This document shows, piece by piece, positions 11,827 to 24,199 of a stretch of 64,000 bases of DNA; within the stretch, counting starts at the first letter, position 1, and every line of letters starts with the position of its first letter. Position numbers and translations under genes: made by a program. The notes under the pieces are model-generated. The model was not told the origin of the DNA. It was given only the letters and a program-made list of their open reading frames with translations, and did not search any database. Source of the DNA: Breviolum minutum Mf 1.05b.01 (lineage: Eukaryota > Sar > Dinophyceae > Suessiales > Symbiodiniaceae); NCBI GenBank assembly GCA_000507305.1, contig DF239020.1:319937-383936 (forward strand), given 5' to 3'.

Positions 11827-12083
11827 TATAGTGTCAAGTTTTATCATTGCATGTGAATCTTTTGCAAAAAAAAAGATCTCTTTGACCCGGATAGGCAAGA
11901 TACTGAGCGTGTGTATATCTAAAAGTACCACAGCCACATGTGTTTTTGCATCATTCTGCAGCAAAATTCAACAGGCACAAATAGATACAACAAACATATT
12001 AGATAGATGATATTAGAGTATCTGAGAATCTCTCAAAAAGAACATTCCAAACAGTCATTCACACGATCTGAAGTATAATACTA

Positions 12084-12179
12084 GTTGGTGGTTTCAACCC
12101 CTTTCAAGAATATGAGTCAAAATGGGAATCTTCCCCAAATCGGGGTGAAAATCAAAACAATATTTGAAGCCACTACCTA
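12084..12179. mobile_element. MITE family D, copy 2
   Basis: Left end GTTGGTGGTTTCAACCCC, right end TTGAAGCCACTACC, and an internal TTCCCC/GGGGTGAAA pair identical in layout to copy 1 at 1976. It lies immediately beside a helicase exon (12250-12328), within an intron. Confidence 0.75.
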
Positions 12180-12249
12180 GGAGTAATATACCTCTTCTCT
12201 CCCATCTCCCATGGAAACTCGCGGAAACATCGATGTTTTGCCTGAGATC

Positions 12250-15200
12250 CTAAGATGGCAGGTAAACCCGCACGGATCTGAGGAGGTTGACTCAATACAT
12301 CTGCTAAATAAGCAGCTTCCAAAGCCACCTGAAGCGATCTGGCCGTGAAGTTTGACTACCCTCATGGTGACAAGGTACGAGTATCTTGCTTAGATGGAAC
12401 AACCAACAACTCATCCCAAACCTCAAAAATAGAAGCTTGGAAGCTGATTCCGTCTTTTCAATTTGACCGCGTTTTTTTTCCGTTTTAAAGTTTTAAAGGT
12501 TTAACATAAGTTTCACTAGTTCATTTTCAGCACTGAGTACTTTTGGTTCAATCATGTCCCTCCAAAAATCGATCCCCATTTTGTCGCCAATTTTATGTGA
12601 TCAACGAATCCCGGGCCTTTGTCAAGGAGGATCTTTCAACACCACTTTGGTCAAAATCCTCCAACTGCTCATAGAGTCTGAGACACGGTGATACGGCCGC
12701 CAGGAGATGGAGGAAAACAAATACATTGATTGTTTCAATGATTCAACTTAAAATACTACGAAAATCATGTTGTTATCTTATCTTAGTATATATCATAAAT
12801 TTGTGCACTGCTCCTCCACCCCAAAAGCATTCTCTTGTATTGAATACTAAATGAATATGAGGTAAAGTCAGTAAACCAGTAGCCGATCATTAGCCTTTCA
12901 TCAAGTTCCATCACGTTCCTGGCTTCATGTCAAACCTCCCTTTGTCAATACCCCACCTTCGTTCAAACATCTTATAGCACTGGCCATGACAAGTTCGGCC
13001 AGTGCGACCCCTTCGTTGCTTTAAGGATGCTTTGGAACACCACGTCGTGACCAAGGTTGACATCTTCGACTGCGCAACGGAGAAACGATGTGTCGAATTT
13101 TTCTTATTTTGCAGGAATCAAAACTCAAAAACTGCCAAGAAAAATATTGGAGCTTGTTTCTAAAACGTATGCATTATGTTATATTGTATTATATGATATT
13201 AAATGATATTCTATATTATATAATTGCTGTTGCTCTCTGCAGGACGTATCATTTTACTGTTTCTTGAACATATTCATGTTGCATGGCAGCCTCTTGTATT
13301 CTTTTGTAACTATGTAACTATATCCAGCTTCTCCGATTCTTGAACAAAAAAACGTGCGTAGCACACAAAAGTTCTCTCCTCATCGTCATATTCGTTCACA
13401 CGGTGCATGCCAAAGTCCACAACAGCTCCAACGTTGGGAACTGTCAAAGAAGACTCTGCCATGTTGGTGGCGATGACTACCTTGAAAGTCAAACAAAGTT
13501 ATTTTTGAAAGGAGAAAAGCATGTTCAAAAATGACTAAAATCCTTCTGTGTTCTGATGTGTTTTAAAAGAAACGTGGATTCCGTCTTTCTAATATCACTG
13601 GGGAGAAAACTCCATCACATTACCTCAGGTGATAATTCAACCAAATATGTTGCACAATCCCCAAAACGAAGCTGATATCTTAAGATAAAAAAACATAACA
13701 ATGGAAAACAACAGTTGGAAAACAACTTTTTCGGAGTCGCCCATCGCGCAAAGGGAGACATGATTATTGGTCCCCTGGTGTAATGAATCAACGTCAACAT
13801 CTTGTCTTGTATCATTTTATCAAGCTAGAACATCGAGCACATTTTTCAGAATGGGATCATAACACCATACCGTGTTTTCATTTTCCTGTCTCCCCGACAT
13901 AACTCTCTCCGGACGTCCGGACGTTTTTTTTTTCAAAAAGGGGCACCTTCCATTTACCTGGCTCTTCAGGGTCAAGTGCACGGCGATAATCCAACTCATC
14001 CTCAGGTTGGCCAATCAACCAAATCAACCCCAAAACCTCCAACATATCGCCTTATAAGAAGTTCCAAGGCTATTTTTCAGTGAAGGAAGAAGGGTAAGGG
14101 TAGAAGGGCAGTTGAGAACCAAAAATATTTTACTGACTGGGAAGCTTTGAGAAGGCGCATGGTTAGTTGACATGAAACAACTGAAGGTTGCAAAACAAAA
14201 CAATTCGTTCACTTTTGCAATGCCTCTTCTAGAGGTATTGAATTGTTTCTGTCGTATCATTCCTTATCATTTTGGACATCAATGGGGCAAGGCCCTTGGC
14301 AACAGGACCCTTTGGTCATGAATCAAACATCCCAATCTTTTTCTACTGCCTCACCTCCAAACTGTTCCTGAGTCATCTCCCAAAATATTGGCGTATGGTC
14401 TGCATGGTCACATGAATCCAGGGGGGATCGACGCATCGACTCATCCCTGCACTTTTGAAGAGACTTAGTTGACATGAAATGACTTTCTTCAGACCCAAAA
14501 CACCAGTACTATGGAAATTGCTAAGACAATCGCCACGTACATACAAAATAGGGACCGATCATACCGGACAGTGATCCTTAGAAGTAAATGAGATCAAACT
14601 ACTGTAAGCAATAGGAAACTTGTTGGAACCTAGCAGATTTGTAATATCCACGCCTCGCCTGTGAGTCTTCATATTGACTGCGCACAGGTCTCTTACTCTT
14701 TGTGAAGAGCAACACTTTGAATGTCGCAAACTCTATGAGGCTGCAACATAACTGCGGCTACCATATTTGCTCATAATTCAGTTCACAACCAGTACTGAAG
14801 TATCGGGACACATGCAAACAATTTGCCGACGGTAGACATATTAGTCCCCAGCAGTGCGATACAAATTGGTTAAAAAAAAAGTGTATGGAAGCATGGATAC
14901 TAACCCTTTGATACATCGATCCATTCTCCACGGGAAAAAGCTGCCGAAACAACAATTATAGAGCTATGAGCTATGGTTGTTTTGTTCAAGCCGATCTTTT
15001 TCAAAAATACTATCAAGTTGCGTTTTCTTTTTTTAAACGCCATGCATCAAGGGCGGAATGCATCAAAATGATGTCGAGCTCATCCTCCCGTCCATGAACT
15101 CTTCCCGCAGTGCTTTGGAGATTCTCGCGCAACTCCTTCATCCTTAGCATACTGGCTGAGTTCAAAAAGACCTGAATCAAAATATGGAAATATTCGGAAC

Positions 15201-18200
15201 ATATATCAAATATACCTCAATATACATAGCATACATACATCGATATCACATACCATACCATACCGTATAACTCCATTTCACCAACCCACAAAGGCAGGAT
15301 TTTGTTCCACCGTCAAAATCCATCATTTTTTTGGAACGCCATGATGCTGATCCAAGCCAGGAAGGAATGCCAACACCACCTTCACGCCTTTCTCCTTGGA
15401 ACTCCAAAAAAATCTGAAGATTGACACACCGGCCCCCGTCCGAAGACATGCTGAAGGAGACAATAGCCATCCCTTTTGCAGAAGTTTCACTCAAGCAAGC
15501 TTAATTCTATTATCAATGAATGAATTGGCTGCCGAGGCTGGGAATTTTGAACAGAACAAATCCAAAACATCATATAGGTTCAAAAGAACCATGCTTCAAA
15601 AAATCTGTAACTTAACCCCTGAAAGTACATCTTAATATGTATAAATATTATAATCTCAATGTTCTATATCTACCCTCCTCTTTTATAACTCAAAATCAAC
15701 TGATTTTGCACGCCCACCAGCATCTATAGATGACAAAATCACCCGTTTTTTTCAGGGGGATCCCATGTCCATAGGATCCATGTATGGTATATTTACCTAC
15801 ATGTGGTTGACTTTTTTAATGGTACACCCCTGAAGATTAACATGGAACCTACAAATCACCCATTTAGATAGGATTCCTTGATCTCCCTTATGTTATGTCT
15901 TCTTTCCAGGGTGTACATGTAGGTAAATATGCCAGTCCCATGGATGCTATGGGATGAAGGGCACCTCATAAAGATATCGGATCCACTCGGCACCGATCAC
16001 CGTGAGCTGTTTACACGCGGCCGTCAGCTTATCGGAACGGGCCGTCGCTTTCAAGGACCTGAAATAAGGTTCCAACACAAAAAAACAGGGAGGTTCCATG
16101 GTGATGACCACAAAAATCACAAAGTAAAAAAGGAATGATGAATGATTAGATGTGATTAGTATCTAAAAGATTCAAAGATGATTCAAAGATAGTTGGTTTA
16201 TAAAATAATGAGCGTCCTACTCGATAGTCCCAACATAATCCGCAGCTGAAGAGTTCCAAATACAGTGGCTGATGGTTTCAACATGTGTCAACCATGTTGA
16301 GCATTTCTTTGTCACGTGAGTAATCTTTCCCAAATCTCCAAAAATGTTGGAAATCACAACCTAGATATTGAGATAATTGGGACTATACACAACCCTCCAA
16401 AACATCTATCTTGATCACCAATATGCCAGAATATGAAGGCAAAAATAAAGGCACATCCATTCTAAGGTCACTTCGCGAAACTACCGCAATACTGTAGATG
16501 TTCTACCAAAACTGGAGGGTAATTGCGAATCTTTGGGATTCCATCTAGAAGCATGGAAATTGGCTTGAACAGTACTGTGCAATTGGAATTTCAGTAGTAT
16601 ATTGCTATATTCATTTTCCTACCTTTAAGTACCAGCGGATTTGCAAAAATGAGTGTAGGACACAACTTCGAAATTTATCACAAACAATCCCCAATCATCC
16701 ATTTTGTGATGTCTCTTTTGTCTCTTATATTGAACTCAACACCGGTGCCGTTGTTGTGATGCTAGATACGTTTCTTTCACCCAGGCTGCATGTCAAGAGA
16801 CTTCAAATTTCCAGGTAACAAGTCGCCGAAGGAAACCTTCTTAAGTGTCTTGATATGTGGAGGTAAGTCGTCAAAGAAAAAGTCCTGCGGACAACGACAC
16901 GAGGCGAGTTGGATACTTATCCTTCCAGATCAAGTCCAAGGAATAAGGAAATGAAAGCTATGAATGGCACATCGCTGAAAACTTATATGGAAGCATGTTT
17001 GAAGCCCCAAATTTTGGTACATTCTGTTTTTGTTGGGGGAAAGGTGCAAGGTAGAAAGCAAATCATGTACACGAAACAATCGACAGAATCCAAAGCAAAC
17101 AAACAAACAAACTGCAGGATTTTGGCCCCTTTCACCAGTACAACTGATAGTAAACAATTCCAGTTCCAATATCGATATCACCTGTCGCCCTCAGCCTATT
17201 TCCAAGTGGCTTGAGCAAAGCACCGAATAGTGCTTCGGTAGAGTGTAACTTAAATTTTGACACAAGCAAACAACCAACCAAACGACCAAACAACCAACCA
17301 ACCAACCAACCAACCAACCAACCAACCAACCAACCAACCAACGAAACAACCAACCAACCAACCAACGAAACAACCAACCAACCAACCAAACAAACTCACC
17401 CACCTCAAGCAAAAATGTGTGTCCTCCACTTCAAATGGGGTGGAGCCAGGTGATGTGATACTGGCCATTTCTGCTGCGTGAGGTGTTGGAAGTAAAGCTG
17501 GTTTGAAGAAACGGTGAAGTGCATCTTGAAGTGTGGCAGACATCCTGAGAATTGCTGCAGGTTTTGGCTTCAAACCATCCTTATTATCTGGGAAAAGTAT
17601 ATAGTTCCTTTCAAACATTTTTAGATGTAGTTCCTTTCAAAAAGCTTGATTTTCCAGTGCCATGCTTACAAGAGCGCTTGGTGAATTGTGATTGTTTTTC
17701 AAGAACTGCAGTCCTCCCTTTTTAAGAAGTGCCATTATGGCAATCAATCCACTTCATAATTAATCTGGAAGCAACAACCTATGTGTACTTCGTCATCTTG
17801 TTTGCAAAATCTACAAGCAGGAAGGGCCCTAGCCAGAAATTCATCTTCAAAGTTTGCCAAACAAATTTCAAGTCATGAGAACATGGTGCTTACTTATGCT
17901 AGTTTCTATTGTTGCAAGGACGTTGTGATAGGTGACCTCCCTTCATGTCCAAAACTTACCCACAGGCGTCTTCATTTTGCCCCAGCCGCATAGTCTTCCA
18001 AGACATGACACGACAGGAAAAAACACCACCAGCAACATACCCAGGTATGGCTTGGGAGCTCCATCAATGAACCTACCACACCAACCATACCACCACCTTG
18101 CTAGTTGGTGATTTAGATCATCCACCCGATCCCCATGTAACTTCACTTTATCTTTTTTGGGGGTGGAAGTAACCTGAGCCCAGGTTACCTCAATATAGTA

Positions 18201-21200
18201 ACTTTTGGTTGCAAACCCTGATCTTCACCATCACCCAAGAAACCCAACAACTGCCTCGCCATCCAAGCTTCACAATAATCCGTTGCCCAATAGTTTGAGG
18301 TCGCGACAACGACAGGCGAAGCAAAGTCATGAGAAAATCTGCTTCCACGAAGCGCTCATGAACTTCATCGAGTACTATATGACTATAGCTGTCCAAGTGA
18401 GCCCTCAGCACAATTGTAGCTGGGCATACCCCTTTCCCCAGACCGGAACAGTGCTTGCCATGTAATTTTCACTTGTTATGATCTGCCACAAAAAAGCTGG
18501 ATCCAAATTTGTGAAATTGGTAAAAGGTGAATGCGTCATTTCTTTTTGGTCTTGACAACAAAAGGCTCCTCCAGACTATGGTGAAAATGGTCATTCTATG
18601 ATAGCACATGTTAGCTCAGCTCGTCGTTGTCGATGCTTTGCTCCAACGTACCGAAGCCAACAATCACCGGTTGGGATTTGGGGTTCTAGGGTTTTGGCCT
18701 AGAAACCCTGCAAAATGAGTGATTGGTGATCTGATGTGTTGTCTATTGTATCTTTTCTTTCAATGAAACAGGGCAATCAAAATAGATGTCAACATACATC
18801 AAATATATATCATATATCATTCAATGATGTGCCACATCGCGTCCAAAAAATATTGGCACTGACATCTTGCGGCTGCACCTAGACATGTCACTCAAACCTC
18901 CAATCGAGGTGAATTCTTCTACAATCATTCCAAGTTCCAAGAAACGAATGCCATTTGAGTATAGATTCTCATGTGGTCAAAATGCCCCACGATTTTCACC
19001 AAGTTGATTAAGATCCTGCGGATTTGGGTTTTCCTTTAAATTTGTAGATGTCGAATCGAGGCAACAAAGCTTTTGTTGAATCAGATTCAATCCAGAAATG
19101 GTCGAAGTGAGATTCCAACTACCCATATGATGGGTGTATGGTAGTATTTACCTACATTTTGGTACTAGTAGTATTTACCTACAAATCAACCAAATGTAGG
19201 TAAATATACCATACAGTACATGGATATTATAAGGTATGATTGAAGTGTCTAAGTAACAAATAAATCTTTGACTCCTAACAATATTTGGGCTTTTAACTCA
19301 AATGATATTTGGAAATCATTATGTTATGTAAATATATATATATATAAATACATACATATCATAAATGTGACCACTGGGTCATACAAAAAATCACCACTCA
19401 ACGGTTTCCCGAAACCATGGGGGTCCCCTTGGGTGAAAAAAACCCACCGATCCGAGCTTCGGATTGTGCACCAAGGCTTCCAAGAAATGACCCACTGTGA
19501 CATACACGATCAGTCCCTGGATGTGCTTGCGAATCCGGAAACAAAAATACCAGGGATTATTTGTATAATCATTATTACTTCAACTTCAACTTCAAACCAA
19601 AAAAAAATCTCCCTACCTTTTTTTTACGTAAAACTTCCATCCAGCACTTGCAGCAAAATCTCACAAGCTGAAAAAACCTGTTTGAAACGACATGGATCAC
19701 ATGGGGACCGACATCAACCCTGAGGCCCTGGCCTCCGGATGATCTTGTTTGTCATGCCCACCCACACGATAGCCGATCAAGTCCCCCACCGGGCGGCCGG
19801 CCTGACCATGACCAACTACAGGGCTCCATAAATTCAATGGGAAGCTTTTTTTTAACAGTTTTGGGGGGGTTCATAATATAAAGTTGCGGCAAGTTTTCAA
19901 AGATCAAACATGTTTGGAAAATATTAAAATATTCAAATGTGTTGAGCTAATAAAGATCAAGTTATGAGTTTGAGGTCATGAAAATTTGAGATGCACAGCC
20001 AGATGCATTAAAGAGTCGCCGCTATCCGCTGAATTCATGAGCCAAAACCTTTCAAAACTAACATAGGCACTGAAAATAGGCCATCCTAAAAGGATCTAAA
20101 AGGAAACTCGTATTCGAACCATTCATTTTCAGGTGCGAACTGTTTGTTGTAGGGAGGGCAACACAGCATCTTTTGGATCTTTTCAACCATCCAACCGTCC
20201 ATCTCAAGTGCAACTATAAATCATTTCACAATCTATCAAGTCACCTAGATAAGATTGCAGCCATTTTGGAAGGAATTCGGATTCCATCCAAATATATCCA
20301 AAAATACCATTTGATAATTGACCATTTCCCATGCAACACTTTCCAACTGCTTCCTTCCACCTGCTGTGAAACTCGCGTTGCCAAACCTTTCGCCGCAATC
20401 CGCCGTGGTTGTGTCACCACAATGCGACAGCCACGATTTTCCTTCCGAGCAGATGTTACTCAGGAGTCAAAGATATCATGACTATCTGAAAATAATGTAA
20501 ACGAGCTACAAATAAGTTTAAGCACATAAGTGCAAAAGAAGTCTTGGTTGAAAATAAGTTCTTTGTAAGATTTCGATGCACAGAGAGGGAGAGCATATAA
20601 ACATGAAGTCACATTGAATGAAATTTGCAGTGTCAAAACAACTGACAAAGAAAAGGAACAGGAACAAGAACATCCAAGAAAGCAAGTCTCAGACTAAGGA
20701 GAACAGCTGCAGAAAATCATGAACCTCAAAAGTATCAAAAAAAATAATGACGACACGGAGAAGAACAACCCGAGAAAGCACTCCGTGCCAGAAAATTCAT
20801 CGTTTGTTTCAGATCCTCGAGACATTGCTGTGCCAAACAGAGTGGAACCAACGTGGATTTGCCGCTTCCCGTTGCAGCATCCACCATCACAACACCTAAG
20901 GATACGGATAGTGCAACGATAAGTGTGCTTTTTTGGCAATCCAAAGAAAATGAGATTTCAGGACATACTGCTACTGTTGATGGTTCAGAAATCCGGGATT
21001 CACCTGTTGAGGTTGGTATTTTATCCCATCATTTACAAGGGTCTTATACGTCCTAGGTGGTTGGCCCGATTTTCTTCCATCAACAGGATCTTCATTAAAC
21101 TTAAACACACAAAGCAAATCCAGTCAAGTTGATGGTTCCGATCCATAACGCTGAAAGTCGACAAAAAATACATGACAAAAAAATACCGTGGTGAAATATC

Positions 21201-22852
21201 AAAACCTGTGTTGACCTTCCATTCCTTTATATACAAACAATTCATGGGTTGTAAAAAACATACCTAGATCCTAGTTACTCATGAATGAATCAACATAGGA
21301 TAACTTCTGGTTGCAACATGTATACTCCAATCATTTTTCCACTCCAACAGACTTCCAAAGCTTCCAAAATTATCAAATCCAAAGAAAGCAAACAGATCCG
21401 AAACTCTGCACATTCCCCGAATTTCCAAGTCACGATTATTTTGCACCTTCCTTTTCAACTCTTCACAATACTGGTACATGGGCAAGTTTCTTCCCACATC
21501 CAGACCTCTCTTTTTGCAAAAGGTCACAAACTTGGCTGAAAAAAACTGGACCATCTTGGGGAGGAGATTCAGAAACATGTGTGACATAACGAAAGAAAAA
21601 GGAACTTGTTTTTTTGAATTCGAACTAGGACTATGTATGTATATATATATATATACGTAGATAATATTATATTATTTGTTGTTTGTAAAGAGTCATAGTT
21701 TCTATGCCATAAAGGAATCAGGAGTGGAATCAAGTCTCAAGATCAACGCGAAATGGTCTCCCCATCTTCAACGCAATTATCTTGGCATGCAATCCCACAG
21801 GACATTGTTTTTAAATGTGAATCCACACAACTCATTGGAGATTTCACACGGGCCACGCCTTCTGATATGCTCTGGCAATCTTCCTAGGTCCATTGTGATA
21901 GAGTCTAGGATGACACAACGTGACACCACTGGAACTGTGTGCAATCTCTTGATCGTCATCAATTCATTTTACACATCAGTCAACAAAGTAGGTATTGTGC
22001 CTTTTAAACGGGTCACCTGCCAAAGTTACAAGTGTATTGAACTTGGTTTGAGGTCCACAATCAATCTATTCATAATCGATCATAGTTCCAGTATATCTGC
22101 AAGAACCAGCAATTAAACTAAACGCATCAGACATCATCAAACATAAAAACTCACCAAAACTAAAACAACAAAAAAACAAATACCTCACCAAAACCTCTGC
22201 CACTTCTTGTCAAAGATACTGCACTTGTTGGTGGACCACGATCACTGAAGCCAGCAGGAGGCAGTTCGGTGATGGGTGTTCCCTTTGGCGCTGGGGGCGG
22301 TGGTTGCCGCGGTGCTGGTGCACGACGTTGTGGTGGCATTCGAGCACACGGCTCAGGAGCCAGCCAAGGTTCACCTCGACGTTGAGGCAGAAGATGTTGT
22401 TTTGATGGAGGTTGTATGGTGTTTTTGTTGAAACAAAAGATGTGAAATATGAGCCGTTATTTTGATGGGAAAAAAGGTAAAATCAACATTGGTCTCCATT
22501 TTATAATGACCAAAATGAATGAACCACTTTTTCTGCAACAACATTGCAGGGATGAAAACAGCTGTTGCACGGCGGCAAGCCACGTCTTGTCAAACAACAC
22601 AAATAATCAAATCATCACCATCATCATCGACATCCTATGACATCATCAACATCATCACCATCACGACCAAATCCACATTCCCTTTCACAGACATGAAACC
22701 CCAAGTGTTAAAACTAAACTACATTGCGTAAAACGTGAGGTCCATTGAAAGCACCTACAAAACCTACTTCCAAGGTGCTCATATCCTCATCATCTGGTGG
22801 TGGAGTGACAGCTCTCTCCAGGATCTCCTCGAGAAAATGTCGATTTATCATC
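12250..22852 (-). CDS. DEAH/DExH-box RNA helicase
   Basis: ATP-dependent nucleic-acid helicase of the DEAH/RHA group. Exons in transcription order: 22779-22852, 22189-22374 (Pro-rich), 21434-21535 ([17 protein letters not shown]), 20816-20895 (motif I ATGSGKST), 20361-20441 (Ia [15 protein letters not shown]), 19736-19801 ([11 protein letters not shown]), 18303-18403 (II DEVH), 17424-17587 (III MSATLQ), 16781-16884, 15353-15413 and 15046-15171 (IV region AFLPGL, then MHSALD), 13958-14000 (RRALDPEEP), 13358-13480 ([12 protein letters not shown]), 12957-13069 ([10 protein letters not shown]), 12617-12677, 12250-12328. Most junctions are phase-perfect using GA, GC or GT donors. Missing: a microexon before the DEVH exon and one before motif V; 13624-13671 ([16 protein letters not shown]) may belong there. 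Motif VI is QRRGRTGR instead of QRxGRAGR. Start codon not located. Confidence 0.88.
15762..15953. mobile_element. MITE family E, copy 1, split by a family A element
   Basis: Outer ends ATAGGATCCATG and CATGGATGCTATGGGA, and inner arms ATATTTACCTACATG and CATGTAGGTAAATAT, are inverted. The centre is interrupted at a TA by a family A element (15825-15913). The unsplit copy at 34536-34636 shows the empty site TTTTTTAATGGTAAATA. Confidence 0.85.
15825..15913. mobile_element. MITE family A, copy 2, nested in family E
   Basis: 89 bp. Left end CACCCCTGAAGATTAACATGG matches copy 1 over its first 50 bp (through ACCTACAAATCACCCATTT); right end CTTTCCAGGGTG. TA dinucleotides at 15823-15824 and 15914-15915 are the target duplication inside the host element. 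Confidence 0.9.
16267..16364. mobile_element. MITE family D, diverged copy 3
   Basis: Left GGCTGATGGTTTCAAC and right GGAAATCACAACC resemble family D ends, with TTTCCCAAATC inside. It is more diverged than copies 1 and 2. Lies in the helicase intron between 15413 and 16781. Confidence 0.5.
17277..17395. repeat. (AACC)n microsatellite beside an exon
   Basis: About 28 tetranucleotide units with AACG/AAAC interruptions, ending some 28 nt from the helicase motif III exon (17424-17587). On the transcribed strand the intron therefore begins with its GA donor and then runs straight into a GGTT repeat. Confidence 0.95.
19134..19215. mobile_element. MITE family E, copy 3
   Basis: Inverted arms GTATGGTAGTATTTACCTAC and GTAGGTAAATATACCATAC match the inner arms of the copies at 15762 and 34536. 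A second GTAGTATTTACCTACA in direct orientation sits in the middle. Intronic within the helicase gene. Confidence 0.75.
20974..21086. mobile_element. MITE family B, copy 3
   Basis: Ends CTGTTGATGG and CCATCAACAG, preceded by TA at 20972-20973; interior ACCTGTTGAGGTTGGTATTT. It lies in the helicase intron between the P-loop exon and the preceding exon. Confidence 0.88.
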
Positions 22853-23109
22853 CTACAAAATCATAGAATACACCCCACCCCCAAAAAATAATGCAACCGG
22901 CTAAATGGCTGTGCTGTGATCGATTTTCCTCAAAATCCGCGCATATTTGCTGCTGGGACATAAGAACTCAATCGTCTTCATGCAAATTCAATCTTTTCTG
23001 TGCGGGGTTTGCGCTGAGCAGAGAAGTCCCAGGACACTCCAAACTCATGACGAACAAACAACTTCCAAAAATGGGAATTATGAGATCTATATGTGACAAA
23101 TTATTGACA

Positions 23110-23745
23110 TTATGAAAGTGAAAATGGAAAAGGGATACTTGCAACTCTGGGGATATCCCCTTCCTTGACTGTAGTCTTCTTAAGTCTTGGGAAGGCATGC
23201 ATGCCAAAGACAACAAGGGATACCTTCCAGCAAATTCCAAAATGGATACCGAAAACTGATGGTGTGGTGATGTCCATTTCAAAGGGCCTGATGGCTTCAG
23301 GTCTTGGATTAGAAACTTCAGAAGATTTCATGGATGTACCTCTGGTTTGAACCATGTTTTCCATTTCAAGTGGTGAATTGACGTTGCTGTAGCAAAAGGA
23401 TTCAACATATCAAATTTGCTCAAGTATTGCCATCACTAGATATACATTTTGAAACATCACAAACTGCATCCATTGAGGCACCTCATCATCTGGCGGTGGA
23501 GTTGCCGTACGTGCAAAGGTATCTACATCAGCAACCTGGTGACCGGTGCCATGAAAATTCAGGCCGAAACCCTCGTGGGTCCCCACCAACCACCAACCAC
23601 CACCCCTGGGCGCCTTGGTTGTAAGTAGCGGTGGCTTAGGAGGCACAGGCGTTCCAGCTGGAAGTGGAGAAGGTCGTGGCCGCAATGGGGAATTGCGTTT
23701 CTTGATGCAGCGTTCAGGGAACCAGCCATGATGATTTGCAACATC
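23110..23745 (-). CDS. Probable N-terminal exons of the helicase gene
   Basis: Coding-like stretches upstream of the helicase core. An exon opening at a TTTCAG acceptor near 23750 reads YDVANHHGWFPERCIKKRN, then a Pro-rich run, and ends ARTATPPPDDE before GTGCCT near 23480. A second stretch at 23250-23360 reads SEVSNPRPEAIRPFEMDITT. A third near 23125-23190 reads LKKTTVKEGDIPRVA. The TPPPDDE motif recurs in the phase-checked helicase exon 22779-22852, which links these to that gene. The GWFPE segment resembles the end of an SH3-like fold, but I cannot confirm it. Exon joins were not all phase-consistent. Confidence 0.5.
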
Positions 23746-24199
23746 ATACCTGAAACAGTGAAACTCAGGAAAAAACAAAACACGACTTGGAGTTCCATAA
23801 GTTACCCAAATCGTTGGTTGTAAGGTGTGGAAAGGGAACGGGATTTGTGAAGTGAAACTGTAATATCAATCTGACAACTATACAAAGTACGAGCATAGAT
23901 TGGACAAATGGAAACGGATCTCATCAATCATTCCATTCCACATTGGCACTTTGAAGGGTATCTTGCAATCCAGTTGCTTATATCCATAGAGCCAGCCTTG
24001 CTCATGTCCAGCAAATCCAATATATTCAACAAACACGAACTCGCCCTCTTTCAAAACCTGAATTTGCCGGGACTCGGTGAAAAAAGGTGAGGTTCATTAC
24101 CTGCCAAAGGAAATCTGCTGAAATTGAAGTGTCTGATGTCAAAGTTTGTATTGCAAGTATTTGCAGGTATTGCAGTATACCAAGCTATAGCTCTGGGCG

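Noticed and set aside
11230-11964. Continuous minus open frame of 244 codons
   Set aside because: It reads through the inverted-repeat element at 11726-11826 and crosses two better coding stretches that lie in different frames; only its 3' part is likely coding.
14905-14940. Candidate 36-nt helicase exon ([12 protein letters not shown]) with CAG acceptor and GTTAGT donor
   Set aside because: Its phase fits neither neighbour, while the exon at 13958-14000 joins the upstream exon perfectly and matches the helicase consensus (RRALDPEEP).
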